Shown in pieces: positions 11,060-21,900 of a DNA stretch of 64,000 nucleotides. Origin of the DNA: Apostichopus japonicus. Taxonomy: Eukaryota > Echinodermata > Holothuroidea > Aspidochirotida > Stichopodidae. Position 1 is the first letter of the stretch. Each line of letters opens with the position of its first letter. Both the position numbers and the translations under genes were made by a program. The notes under the pieces are model-generated. The model was given only the letters and a program-made list of their open reading frames with translations. It searched no databases and was not told the origin of the DNA. The DNA lies in contig NC_092571.1 of assembly GCF_037975245.1 (NCBI RefSeq), positions 22,387,564 through 22,451,563 of the forward strand, written 5' to 3'.

Positions 11060-14000
11060 AGAAAGGACAAAACCGGTGGTAATGTGGAATTTTTCTAGTG
11101 TGTTTTTCTTTATGTATTTACTATATATATGTAAATATATATTTGTATCTGTGTATGTATATATATATATATACATATATATATAAATATATATATATAT
11201 TTGTATCTGTATATATATGTATATGTCCAGATTAGTCAAGTTTTATTTCTCTATATATTATTTTCCAGCATGCTTTCATAGTTTTTTCCACTACTTATTA
11301 CAAGTTTGTGATGATTAAAACTTGAACGTTTTCTTCACAGATCGGGTTCGCTGCTACAGATTCTGTCACCGGTCTAAAACTGATAGAAGCAGGAGTACCC
11401 AAGGAGCAGTTGGCTCTCTTAGCTGTACCATTGGTACCTCTGCAGATATTACTGCCATGGTTCATTTCAAAGTACACAGTAGGACCAACACCTCTGAATG
11501 TCTTCTTAAAGGCCATGCCATTCAGGTAGAGTATACTTTTTATACCCCAGGGTAGAGAGTAAGGTGTGGAGGGGGGTGGGGAGAAATGAGAGAACATTAG
11601 GGGGATGAGTGAAAGAGTAGCTTGGGATGGGGGGGTGGGCATACCCTTTCCTTTTACTTATTACACCAGTCATGATGGAAGACTTACAACGATCACACTA
11701 TTCTCTTTCTGGTGTTTCATATAATTTACAGAGTATTGCTTTCATTTGTTGACAGATCTATGATAAAAAAAGAAATAAGGAAAACTAAATAAAAGTTATA
11801 TAATACTCTTTTGTATTTTATCTTCTTTTTGCAGACTCTTAATGGGCCTTGCATTTGCATCCATTGTATGGATAACTCCCATGTTCCAGACAGAGGCGGG
11901 AACTTATCCTTATTACTATTATATAATACTGATTGTGAATTATGCTATTCATCAGGTATAGTGAAATAACTATCATATTTAAAGAATACTTCCATTTTCA
12001 TCTGGTTTCTTCATTTCTACCAATCACAATGGTTTGACTATGACCTGACGTACAAAAATGGTCACAGGGAAACAAATGTCAAAATTGGACAATTTATTGC
12101 AATTATAATGCCAAGCCTTTAAAAACTAGGGTATTTACTTGTTAGTCGTGATATTTTATAAATGGTCATTTGCAAATGTTCTGAACTTTCTGAGAAATTT
12201 CAGAACTACCTGTGCAATTTTACGTGTGAGGAATGTTTACAGAAAAACAGTTCATGAAATGATTTTTGGGATAAAAACATAACAGTAACCAGTGGGTGAG
12301 ACTGACAGTAAACATGAAATGTCTGTTGTTATTGTTAGTGAATCAGTTATTATTGTTTTATCTCACCCAGATTACGCTCTACTCCATGTATGTTGCAATA
12401 ATGGCTTTCAATGCAAAGATCAGTGACCCTAAGATGGGGGGAACTTATATGACCCTTCTAAACACTGTCACCAATCTAGGAGGTAACTGGCCCAGTACGG
12501 TAGCCCTGTGGTTTGTAGATGGGCTCTCTTGGAAATCTTGTCAAGGAGGCGAGGGCGAAGGCTTAGATTGCGACTGGAAGGAAGACGCCGAGGTAAGACA
12601 AATATGGGTGTGCTAGTCATGGAAGGGGGTGGGGAAGGGAGGTGGTGGGGAAGGGACTAATAGTGAGGGGGTGGGGGAGGTGGTGGAGAAGGGGAGGGAC
12701 TAATAGTGAGGGGGTGGGTAAGGGAGGTGGTGGGGAAGGGGAGGGACTAAAAGTGAGGGTGGGGAAGGGAGATTGTGGGGAATATGAGAGGGACTTACAG
12801 TGGGGGTGGGGAAGGGAGGGTGGGGAATGGAGGTGGTGGGGAAGGTATGTGGTGGGGAAGGGAGGGGTGGGGGAGGGAAGGGACTAATAGTGGGGAAGTG
12901 GTTCTGTAGAAGGTTGCCTCTGCGGAGTGGAAGTGAATTAAATGTTCTTGTTCGCAGTTGAGACTGTAGGGCACCCTGAATAATTGTTTCCTTAAACACT
13001 TAGAACACTTCCAACTTTCAAGATGGGTCAGTTCTGTCTTTTGTAGTGGAGTACGTTTATTACAGGGGACAAGTTATGCCATATCGCATTGCTAAATTGT
13101 CAAAGTGTTATAATACAAGATGTGTAGCAGTCTTGTACTCAGGAACCATAGTATTTTATAAGGAGACAAACGGTCAGAACTGTCAAAATCGCTACACACA
13201 ATTTTGAACGCTAACTTATATCCTGTATTAATATTTGAATGGCATTGTTTAATGGACCTCTACATTCACCATTCACTGTAGTGGCATTTACTGGAGTGTT
13301 AGCTGTTAAGGAGTGTTAGCTCAGTGGTTAACGCCAGTGCCTTCCAATCATAAGGTCCCCAGTTCGAGTCACTCCAAGATTAATGTATGTCGTCCAGTTA
13401 CAGAGTTGTTGACAATTGACAAGTCATAATCATGGACATTAAATATGAATCTAAGAGGCTTACTTCGGTCAGCTTGCGGCTTTTATAAGCCAATGAGGCT
13501 TCTTCGCGAGTTCCTGCTTGCAGGAGGATCTACAAAAAAAAATCATGTACCTCCTTTTTTTAAGCGTGAAGACCCTAGACAGCAGGCTCTGTAAGTTTCC
13601 CATCTTTGCAGGTTTGCATGGAGAAGGGTGGGTGGGGTTTGTATTAATATTTGAATGGCATTGTTTAAATGGACCTCTACATTCACCGTTCACTGTAGTG
13701 GCATTCACTATTAAGCAAGACACGTTGATTGATTGTCATTGTTGTATCATGTAGTATCTTAGTTGTATCTAGGGAGTGTTAGCTCAGTGGTTAACGCCGG
13801 TGTCTTTCAATCATGAGGTCCGGAGTTCGAGTAACTCCAAACTTAATGTATGTCGTCCAGTTACAGGGTTGTTGACAATTGACAATTCATAATCATGGAC
13901 GTTAAATATGAGGCTTCTTCATGAGTTCCTGCTTGCAGGAGGATCTAAAATACCTACAATACATACATACATACAATTAAGCAAGACACATTGATTCATT

Positions 14001-14233
14001 GTTGTATCACGTTCATCCTTTTTTTTGCGTGAAGACCCTAGACAGCACGCTCAGTAAGTTTTCCTTCTTTGCAGGTTTGCGCAGAGAAGGGTGGGGTCTG
14101 TCACACCGATATCGACGGCTACTACATAGAGGTAGTGTTCTGTACCATCATCGGCTTCCTCTGGTTACGGTGGAAGAGGAATTCTGTGAAGGACATGCAA
14201 ATGGCCGACAAGTCCGAATGGAAATGCCAATAG
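7507..14233 (+). CDS. SLC33A1: SLC33A1, acetyl-CoA transporter 1 (six exons, complete)
   Basis: Multi-pass transporter of the ACATN family, known to carry acetyl-CoA into the ER/Golgi lumen for acetylation of proteins and gangliosides. Exons: 7507-8227, 9059-9249, 11341-11525, 11835-11955, 12371-12592, 14075-14233; all have GT-AG junctions and phases join without a shift, giving 532 residues (human about 549). Residues 1-55 are an acidic, charged cytosolic tail; the first membrane segment starts at [20 protein letters not shown]. Family blocks seen include [50 protein letters not shown] (exon 1), [20 protein letters not shown] (exon 3) and [20 protein letters not shown] (exon 5). It ends in SEWKCQ, like the short basic tail of the family. 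ATG 7507 is chosen because the upstream open frame has no ATG. A variant ATTAAA lies at 14327. Convergent with ZMYND12. Confidence 0.95.
9300..9450. repeat. hairpin (foldback) element joined to a (TA)n tract, SLC33A1 intron 2
   Basis: The left arm, running from TGTAGTAAATCAATAAAGAAC to AGAAAAATTCCACTTCAC, is mirrored by a right arm running from GATGTGGAATTTTTCTAG to TTTATTTACTACATA. The two arms are about 55 bp and almost perfectly complementary around a ~40-bp loop with AAAAGGACGAAACCG. It runs directly into the (TA)n tract. Confidence 0.85.
9443..9506. repeat. (TA)n microsatellite
   Basis: About 32 uninterrupted AT dinucleotides directly abutting the hairpin arm; intron 2 of SLC33A1. Confidence 0.95.
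9890..10460. repeat. diverged ~200-bp tandem triplication, SLC33A1 intron 2
   Basis: The phrase GAGCCAATTTGAATATTA followed by GAGTTATTTGTT and CTATTCTTTCATTTT occurs near 9999, 10211 and 10403, each preceded by an AATTAATCCTAT-like block. Units are about 190-212 bp and clearly diverged, so this is an old local triplication. Confidence 0.7.
10936..11225. repeat. (TA)n / TTTGTATCTG compound microsatellite with a half copy of the hairpin element
   Basis: Long TA runs are interrupted by TTTGTATCTG phrases. Between them, at 11055-11128, sits AAAGGACAAAACCGGTGGTAATGTGGAATTTTTCTAGTGTG and on to TTTACTATATA when read in pieces, i.e. the loop and right arm of the 9300-9450 hairpin without its left arm. 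ORFs of tyrosine-isoleucine repeats here are artefacts. Confidence 0.85.
12608..12905. repeat. G-rich minisatellite, SLC33A1 intron 5
   Basis: Irregular repeats of GGTGGGGAAGGGAGG and GGGACTAATAGTGAGGGGG begin 16 bases after the exon 5 donor. The tract is almost all G and A on the transcribed sense strand and could form G-quadruplexes. Confidence 0.8.
13310..13540 (+). mobile_element. tRNA-derived SINE, copy 1
   Basis: Begins GGAGTGTTAGCTCAGTGG (A box TAGCTCAGTGGTTAACGCC) and has a B box AGTTCGAGTC, with a head closing in CACTCC that pairs with GGAGTG as an acceptor stem would. A ~150-bp body containing TATGTCGTCCAGTTACAG ends with CTGCTTGCAGGAGGATCTA plus an A run. It lies in SLC33A1 intron 5. 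The long body and multiple copies indicate a SINE, not a tRNA gene. Confidence 0.85.
13551..13637 (+). pseudogene. decoy copy of SLC33A1 exon 6 acceptor and exon start
   Basis: GCGTGAAGACCCTAGACAGC, a CTTTGCAG acceptor, then GTTTGCATGGAGAAGGGTGG closely matches the true exon 6 boundary at 14029-14096. If used, the decoy exon starting at 13612 would read [11 protein letters not shown] and then stop, removing the last membrane segment. It arose with a local tandem duplication (see findings). Confidence 0.75.
13773..13978 (+). mobile_element. tRNA-derived SINE, copy 2
   Basis: Same head (GGAGTGTTAGCTCAGTGG, B box AGTTCGAGTA) and body as copy 1, with an internal deletion removing the middle of the body, and ending in an (ATAC)n tail. 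It was probably carried along by the tandem duplication that also copied the exon 6 acceptor. Confidence 0.8.
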
Positions 14234-14699
14234 CTGCAACGGTAACAAGATGCTAAAACCAGATATCAATTCTCTAGTATTCTAGTATTGTTATGCCAAC
14301 ACTGAGCAAGAACAGGCGGCCTAGTTATTAAATACTCATTTATCTTTACCAGGTGTTCTCTTTACTGAAGAGGTACTCTGCCATTAGCACTTGTACTTGT
14401 AGTATTTCCAACAAGTTATAAATTACCAAAGTTAGTGAAGAGATACTGTAGGAACTTTTCGGTGTGTTGTGGTAATATTCCGTACATCAGAGAATCTACC
14501 TCAAATATTTAGAGGATGCCAAAGTCTATAGCCCAAGCTAGCTTTCAGATATTCAGACAACCTATTATGAGGGGCGGGGGATGTGGTGGGTCGTGGCCAA
14601 GTCTTGAAGGAAGCTCCTGGGTGGTTAGCCCCTAAAGTTTTGCTGTCTGCTGATTAAGACCATTACAGGTGTGATGACTAGTAGACTTCTGTACAAAAA

Positions 14700-15135
14700 T
14701 TTAAATTTTCCTTCAAGTCCTTAGTAGAAATAGTAGTAGTAAGTTGAGTCCCGTCTATCAGACATGCTCAGTGATTAACCTCCGCCATGTATCACAATCT
14801 TGAGCAAGGTTTATTGCTTCCTTGAAATTGTTAATGTTAACGTCCTTAAATTGGGACTTTATTTTTCCAAGCAAGGTAGTCAGGGGCCTTCCTACTGGTT
14901 TAGCAGTATGTCTCAATGGTCCTCCTGGAGCCTTGCTACATGACCGAAAAATCTCAATCTTCTATGTGCGACTATGGATGACCAAGGTGTTTGGTTGGTT
15001 TCATTGTAGAGCTCATCATTTGATAACCAATTGTTTTTGGTCCATCTAATGTTGAGAATATTACAAAGTAGTCTCCTTTGAAAAGTGTCAATTTTGCGAT
15101 CAAGATCCTTCGTTGTGCCCCACAGTTCAATCAAT
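14700..15135 (-). mobile_element. LINE reverse-transcriptase C-terminal remnant
   Basis: On the minus strand 14913-15134 encodes LDRKIDTFQRRLLCNILNIR followed by a W-containing NDELYNETNQTPWSSIV block and HRRLRFFGHVARL. This is the conserved carboxyl end of LINE ORF2 proteins (R-L-R-x-x-G-H-V-x-R). No upstream RT core is intact; it is a 3' fragment downstream of SLC33A1. Confidence 0.7.
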
Positions 15136-15175
15136 CAATCAGAAGACATTTATATAGCGCCAAAATCAACAAAAA
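15123..15175 (-). mobile_element. CR1/L2-like LINE tail
   Basis: The reverse strand reads TTGGCGCTATATAAATG followed by a (TGAT)n-like tail, the usual 3' end of L2/CR1-type LINEs. The same phrase appears on the + strand near 41010. Confidence 0.5.
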
Positions 15176-16270
15176 GTTGTTCAAATTGTACAAAAACCTA
15201 CTCTTTAATAAAGCCTCGAAAATCCTAAGCTTAATGTTTCGGCTTATGTTTTTGCTTTTGAAAATACTGGACAGTGTGTTGAAAGCACCGTTGGTTATGC
15301 CAAGTCCTTCTTCTGATTGAAATAAAATAATTGAAAAGTAACATACTGCTATGATTTACTGCTTTATATTAAAAAATGAAAAGAGGTGTGGTCCTTGTAT
15401 GGCTTGATAACTTTATATAAATACTGCACAATAAATTTGTTTGCTATGTAACAGAATGGTTAAAATGGTATTAACCAAAGAGTAATAAACTATAAAATAT
15501 TGAATAAACTATAATATATTGTCGACCAAATTATCAAAATGAAGCAACTGGTAAGGGTGCAATGATCAATATTTCTATCTCAACAAAATGAGACTGTTGA
15601 CCAAAATTCCTGCAGCTCAGGAAAGGAAATTTTTTCTTCCTCTTTATGTTTACATATTGTGCGAATTTTGCATGCGTTTCTATTGGTCTTACAGTAATTC
15701 TGCTATTTTTTAAAGTTTGAATGCTAATCCCAAGTTTGAAATGAAACTTGTTTTCAGATTAAGGAGCAGGTCAAGGTTGAAGCAAGGCATGCTGGGATAG
15801 AACATCATGTTCTCTCCTCTTGTATATAGAATTCAGAGGAGCAGAGGTTTACATCCTTACAGGATCTTCTTTAGATTGAAAAAGATGCTGCCAATTCAAA
15901 AGCCAGGCCCTATAACTTTTATATGATTCCCCGCACAAGCATTTTTGAACAAGCTTGATAACAGTTGTTTCCTTTTCTTCTTTCTCCATATAGTTCGTCT
16001 TAGAAAAGGGAATTAATTCAAATAGCAAGTCCTTGGTTGGGTATTTGTATTTGATACATCTCAGAGTGGTTTTAATATCTAGACTATCAAATATGAAAAA
16101 TGTTATCATGATTACCATAAAAAGAAATACCTGTGGCACTGGTTCCAAATTCTACGAGTGGAAACGTGCGATTAGCCCTGAAAACCCCAGGGATCTTGCA
16201 TAAAATACTCTGATTTTGATACACATTATCCAGTTTACATCCTTTGGCACACATGAGTGGCACACATAAG
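15176..16270. other. intergenic, no gene recognised
   Basis: AT-rich DNA with several AATAAA-like hexamers near 15323-15505, which may include SLC33A1 polyadenylation sites. No supported coding region; the 99-residue minus frame at 15849-16148 has no family resemblance. Confidence 0.4.
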
Positions 16271-16277
16271 TGGCACG

Positions 16278-16525
16278 CGTGGCTTGTTAGCTCAGTGGTT
16301 AACGTCGGTGCCTTTCAATCATAAGGTCCCCGAGTTCAACTTCTAGTCACCCCAAGATTAATGTATGTCCCCCAGTTACAGAGTTGTTGCCAATTCATAA
16401 TCATGGATGTTAAATATGAATCTAAGAGACTGACTTCAGTCAGCTTGCGGCTTGATAAGCCAATGATAGCGTCTTCCGAGTTCCTGCTTGCAGGAGGATC
16501 TAAAATACATACATACATACATAAC
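16278..16525 (+). mobile_element. tRNA-derived SINE, copy 3
   Basis: Head with TTAGCTCAGTGGTTAACG, the same body as the 13310 copy (TTACAGAGTTGTTG, GTCAGCTTGCGGCTT, CTGCTTGCAGGAGGATCTA) and an (ATAC)n tail. The B box is interrupted by a small insertion (GAGTTCAACTTCTAGTC), so it is probably transcriptionally dead. Confidence 0.85.
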
Positions 16526-18460
16526 CACATGTTGTTAATTTGGGAAAGTGTGGAAACCCCAAAACCTTGACAGGTTGACACAAGAGTCTGTGGCAAGTAA
16601 TACAATGTGTGAGTAATATGTGAACTACAACAGTAGTAGGCTGTTCTGTGACACAGAACTCTCCAACTTAAACGTTTATATTATTGCATCATTCTTGGCT
16701 TGGATGGTCTTCGGTTTGCCACAGGTAGAAATACACATTTTCAGAACATGCCAAATCCACACAATTTAGGTAGATGTGATAAAAATGTCTGTCATTTTAC
16801 CTGTGAAATTGGTTCCAAAAACACAGGTTTACCAAGTTTATGATTATATCTGTTGTCTTTAGTGTTTTTACATGTGATATTTCAGGTTACTGGAGGTTTT
16901 TTTAATTTGTTTTGGAAATTTTTGATTATTATTGTTTTATTATTATGAATAGTATCGTTCTTGGTTAAAATAGCATGTTTCCCAACTTAAGATGATAGCA
17001 TGTAAGTCTCTAGTTTAAAAAGTACTAGAAAACACATCATGAAATGGATTCATTTGGTCCAACTATTCAAACTTCATGAATGAAAGTGTTAAGAAAATAC
17101 TGAAATTCACTGTAAGAAAATATGCGGTAACGAATATAAAATATTGGACAATTTAAGAATAAAATACAAGGAAAAAAATTTGATGTTGTGATCGTATTTG
17201 ACATCATAGATTTCCACACAATCCAATGTATTCAAAGAAAGTGAATATTTGGCAGCATATCACAGCCAAATAAAATCATTTCATGCAATAATTTGTGAAA
17301 TCATGTTAGGTTCCTTCGTAAGTTAATGTAACACTGGATATTTACGAGTAGAGAAAGATAATTTTGTTATTATGTTTCACATCTAGATTGTTTTGCACAA
17401 TGCAACTACCATCCAAGAAAATTGGACAACTCATATCCACTCAGTATTAGATAACATATTCTAAATAAGAAATTTAAAAAATTGAAGCAATGAATTAAGA
17501 GTTCTGTGATGTACATTGTTTGCTTTTAAACAAAACCTTGAGATCTGGTTTTCCTCAATGATAAAAAGCTTTTATTTACAAGTTAGCATGTTTTATTTGG
17601 TAGATTTTGGGAAGAAAGAAATGTGGTGACTGTTGGAAAAATATTAAAGGCATGTATGGAAAACATTTTGTTTTGTGTTTTTTTATCTTTATTGATAATA
17701 ACTATAAAACACTAAACAAATTGGTAAAATGGATTATGCAGATATAAAAATGATGGTAGCCTATGTAAATATTGCATTTGAATTCAAGGTTTTATTGAAA
17801 TGGGTGGTGCTTACTATACCAAACAATGTGTATCAGTCTGTCCGGGAATATATTGGCATTAGAAATAGTTCATTCCCAAGTACGAACAGGTTTTCTATCT
17901 TGTACGGAAAATATATCAAACAGATGTTAGGTAATTACTCTACCTCAAGAGTATGACTACCATACATCGTAATTAATCAGGAATGTCCTGTTTTGGCAAC
18001 AAACATATATTGTCCCATCAGCACACTAAATTGTCCTGCTTTTCTAAAGGTCTCAGTGATGTATCAACATATCACTATTTTTATGATATGTAAAACTGAA
18101 AACTACAAATGATGTATGCATCGTTATAACGTGATCATTTAGGAAGCAGGATAGATAACCGTTTTCAGCTCACAGATATGATTGAGGGCCGCATACTAGC
18201 CCCACAAATTTGGCAGGAAAAGCTAAGCACTCCTCTTTATAAATGTTTCTTCAAAAGGAGAGGGGAGGGATGCAGTGTCCCACTTTTCAAGCAGAAATAT
18301 GGTATTTCTTTTCAAAAGGTCTTCTCTGCATACTTGAAGTGTAAATACTGTGAAGTTGAAAATAAATGTGACCCACAAACCTGATTGGTCCTGAAAAGCT
18401 TTGACCAATAGGCCAATATGTGAATTGAACAAGAGTGATTAGTTCCCTTTAGAAGATATT
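16526..18460. other. intergenic, no gene recognised
   Basis: Very AT-rich DNA with short unsupported frames on both strands. Nothing with a family motif or splice-bounded coding character was seen. Confidence 0.4.
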
Positions 18461-18464
18461 ATTA

Positions 18465-18730
18465 TTATTATTATTTTAGGTTTACAGTCTTGTTCAAGGC
18501 CAAGGCCCTCTCACACGGCTTAATCCCTGGTCATTGGTAACTTGTCACACCTACACACCAAAGTGCACAATTCAAACAATCTCTCCTGGGGCACCACAGT
18601 GCACCACAAGCCATGAGGCACTTCCCATAGGGTGCAGCCACAAACTGGCGCACGCAACTATATTTACAAGTTACCATGCAAGATACATATGGAACTGAAC
18701 GAGGGGGGGGGGGGGGGAGTAATGTGACTG
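18465..18730. repeat. probable dispersed repeat with (TTA)n start and poly-G end
   Basis: A (TTA)n run is followed by TACAGTCTTGTTCAAGGCCA and a GC-richer body ending in a long G run, unlike its AT-rich surroundings. The composition shift and simple-repeat ends suggest an inserted old SINE-like repeat. No second copy is in the window, so the call is tentative. Confidence 0.3.
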
Positions 18731-18857
18731 AGGATTGTATTTTTTTCTTCACACTTTAGGCAGTGGACATATGCATCCTTCACTAAATAATAATAATGCC
18801 ATTCCAGAATTCCATTTCAAATCTGCTTATTACTGCTAGAGTAATAGAACACAACAT

Positions 18858-18863
18858 TTTATT
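18858..18863 (-). terminator. ZMYND12 polyadenylation signal
   Basis: AATAAA on the minus strand, 108 bases past the ZMYND12 stop codon; a normal distance for a 3' UTR end. Confidence 0.6.
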
Positions 18864-18970
18864 CTTCTGGTTCTCTTTTCAAGGCTGCAAAGGTCTTCCT
18901 TTACAGTGCAGGACCATCCAGGGGCCCATCATAAAGTCACTGCATGTTGTAAATTCACACACTACTATGA

Positions 18971-21900
18971 TTAATATCCAGTGTTCATATAGTCGTGCTC
19001 CTTCTTGATCGGCATCCTTGAGATGACCTTGCTGAATTCGGAGATGTGATTCGCTAGAGGAGACCGGGAGTGGGTTGAAGAATCCATCAATGTCTTTCCT
19101 TTATCAGCAAACTCTTTGGCCTGGAAGGGAAAAAAAGAAGAAAAAAGATAAGATAAAAGGTAGAATGTAAACTAGCAAAATCTCATTTTTTTAAAGTAAT
19201 TTTTTTATGTTTATGCTAAATTAATTTAAAATGAGAAACAAAAGACTCCTTGCAGGAATAGTGTTTTCAAAAACCCATCTGAGAATGTTCAAGAAACGTT
19301 CTCATTGGAAGCAAATAAGCTTACATTTATTCACAGTTTGGCAAAGGTGATGAACTTCATACATAGATGGCAGGTTTAAGCACCTTTGTATTTTTTTGGC
19401 CATGCACCATTCACAGTCAACTCTTCTCCGTATATTTACAAAAGGCAATTTGACAAACCAAGTCTTGTGAAAATGTGAAGCAAACTGTCTAAGACTAAGA
19501 CAATACGTTTTAATGCAAGAATAACTCACTTTGGAAATATCTTTAAGTAGAAAGTAAAGCATAGCGAGGGCGTGCTTGACTTTAGCTATGATGATGTTAT
19601 CTTCATTTGCGGATTGCTCTCGGATGTCGTGAATGGAGTGAAGAACCTGCTTGGCTTCTGCTTCCTGAGCTTCATCTAAAGAGTTAAAAAATAAGACAGG
19701 GCAGAGGAAACTTTAAAGGAGGGAAGGAATCTGAAGCAATTATATAAAATAATAAAAATAAATACCATATATTAAAGTGCTGTTATCATGAATTAAAACA
19801 TGCTCAAGAGCACTGTACAAAACAATCAATACCTGGAATATAAAATTACCAAACTTAAGAAAACCTAACAGTAATAAAATGACCCCTGGTGACCTCAAAC
19901 TACCTTTGACTTCAACCAAAAACAATTGGCTTCTTGTACTCAATGTGGTACTTCTACCCAGAAATATGAAATTGGTCTGACCTGCCCTTCTTGAGATATC
20001 ATGTTTTCAAGCTGGGCGTCACAAACGCACTCACACATACGCCATCATGAATGCAAAGGTTACGATTATCATCGGAACTAAAAAGTAAACAAACCATCAG
20101 AATAATTTTGTTTTACCTAAAGATTCCGGTTCTTCCCTTTTCAATTCGACTGCAACAGCACCGACCCCTGCAGGTGTCTTTGGTCTTTGAGTCCTTGCTA
20201 AGACTAGCTTGAGGAGATGTTCGTGCCAAATGTCCGTCACCCTCGAATAAAGCGAGTCTGCAACATCCATTCTGTTCTGCCGGAAGAAAACATTGGCCAT
20301 GTGGAAGAAACCTCCCGATGTTCCTATGTCGTCTGTACCAAATTCTTCTGAAGCGTGGTAAATCTGATAAGAGAGAACAAGAACGAATTCATTTCTCTTT
20401 GTTTTGATTTTAATAACTGTAATGGTGATAATTCTGAAGTTTTAAGACATGGGAGCTTGAATTTTGGCTGCTTGAACATTAAACTTTCACTTTGTCAGCA
20501 GTAAACTTGCTTCCAAAATGCTTTGCCTCCATTTTTCAGTTTGAGAAAAGGTTAAGACCAGTATGGCAAATACCCCAGGGTTTGCATTTCTCATTTAATT
20601 TCTAACTTAAGTGCTAACAATACTACCTTCAATTCTGCAAAACACACTCTGCAGTATCATTAACACTGCTTGAAAGTTGCCAAATTTAGATTCATACTTG
20701 ATGACAATACAACACATACTTACTCCTTTACAGAACTATCAAATCCTGCTCATCCATTTTTGCTATTATGACCCTTAATGATAGAACATTGCCTTTTTTT
20801 TCAAGACAAATATTGTTCATAATTATTTCCCTGCATTTTACATGAAATAAATTTAAATACCAAGACTCCTGACAATTCTTTGGCTTTACTTTTATAAAGT
20901 GGAACATAAAATTATAATAATATTAGTTATTAATAATTAATTAATATTATATGAGGCTTACATCATCAGCAATATGTCTGAGAGCATCATCAAAGTTACC
21001 CTGAGCAGCACATAGAAGGCCCCAATTCCTGTAGAGTTTGGATTTAATGGCAGAACTACAGTCTGGTGTCTTTAAAACTGTCCACTGAGCCTGAGCTAAG
21101 TACTCTTCAGCTTGTGTCAGTTTGTGTAATCCTTAAAAGAAAGGAAATAAAAACGGATGTGAAATGAAAGAAGCAGTGGCGGCGGAACCGGGGGGGCTTG
21201 GGGGGGCTCAGCCCCCCCAATAAAAAAGTTGAGGGGGCAAATGCATGATAAGCCCCCCCAATATTTACCAAGGCTCCGAAACGTGCATCTGCCCATTTTT
21301 CAATGCATACTTGTCGATCTGTCCGATGCACACGTATACTCTATAGGTGTAATAATTTTAGTACTTGCTGGGGGACCCTCGGCCCGTCCCCTGGCTATAG
21401 ACCACATTGTCACCCCAACCGCGTCTTCACGCCCCGTGAAAAGTGGAAGCATTGAGTGTGAGTACCGGTAAGCGTAACACAACTTCGTCTTAGGCCAATG
21501 ACTTGCCTCATTTCAGCCAGTTCTCCAACATCCCCTTACTTAGGATGCCCCCCCCCCCTGACGGACTCAAATGGACTGCTGGCGCCCTTTTCAGCTTTTC
21601 ACTACTTTTTACTTATTCGCGATTTTTGACTATTTTATTGCGCTCTCATATACCTATTGACATTTGTCATATTCTGTTGGTGTAATTTTCCGACACAATG
21701 GCGACGACACCTATTTATTCTCCGTTTATCTGCAAATTAGCAAGGCCCCTGAAAGGGTCATTTCCTGCAATCTAGGGAGTATCTTTACTCAAAAATTTTC
21801 TGTACGCTCCGCGCCAACCTGTGGTGGCGCTCCGCTTAGATAGTGTCGAAAGCGCCCCTACAGACCATTCCGGCCCTCCCTGACCAATACTCTAGCTCCG

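Noticed and set aside
10876-11239. Tyr/Ile-repeat ORFs on both strands
   Set aside because: Translation of (TA)n microsatellite.
13310-13376. Functional tRNA gene
   Set aside because: The A and B boxes are present but the head continues into a shared ~150-bp body with an A-rich or (ATAC)n tail and occurs three times: SINE.
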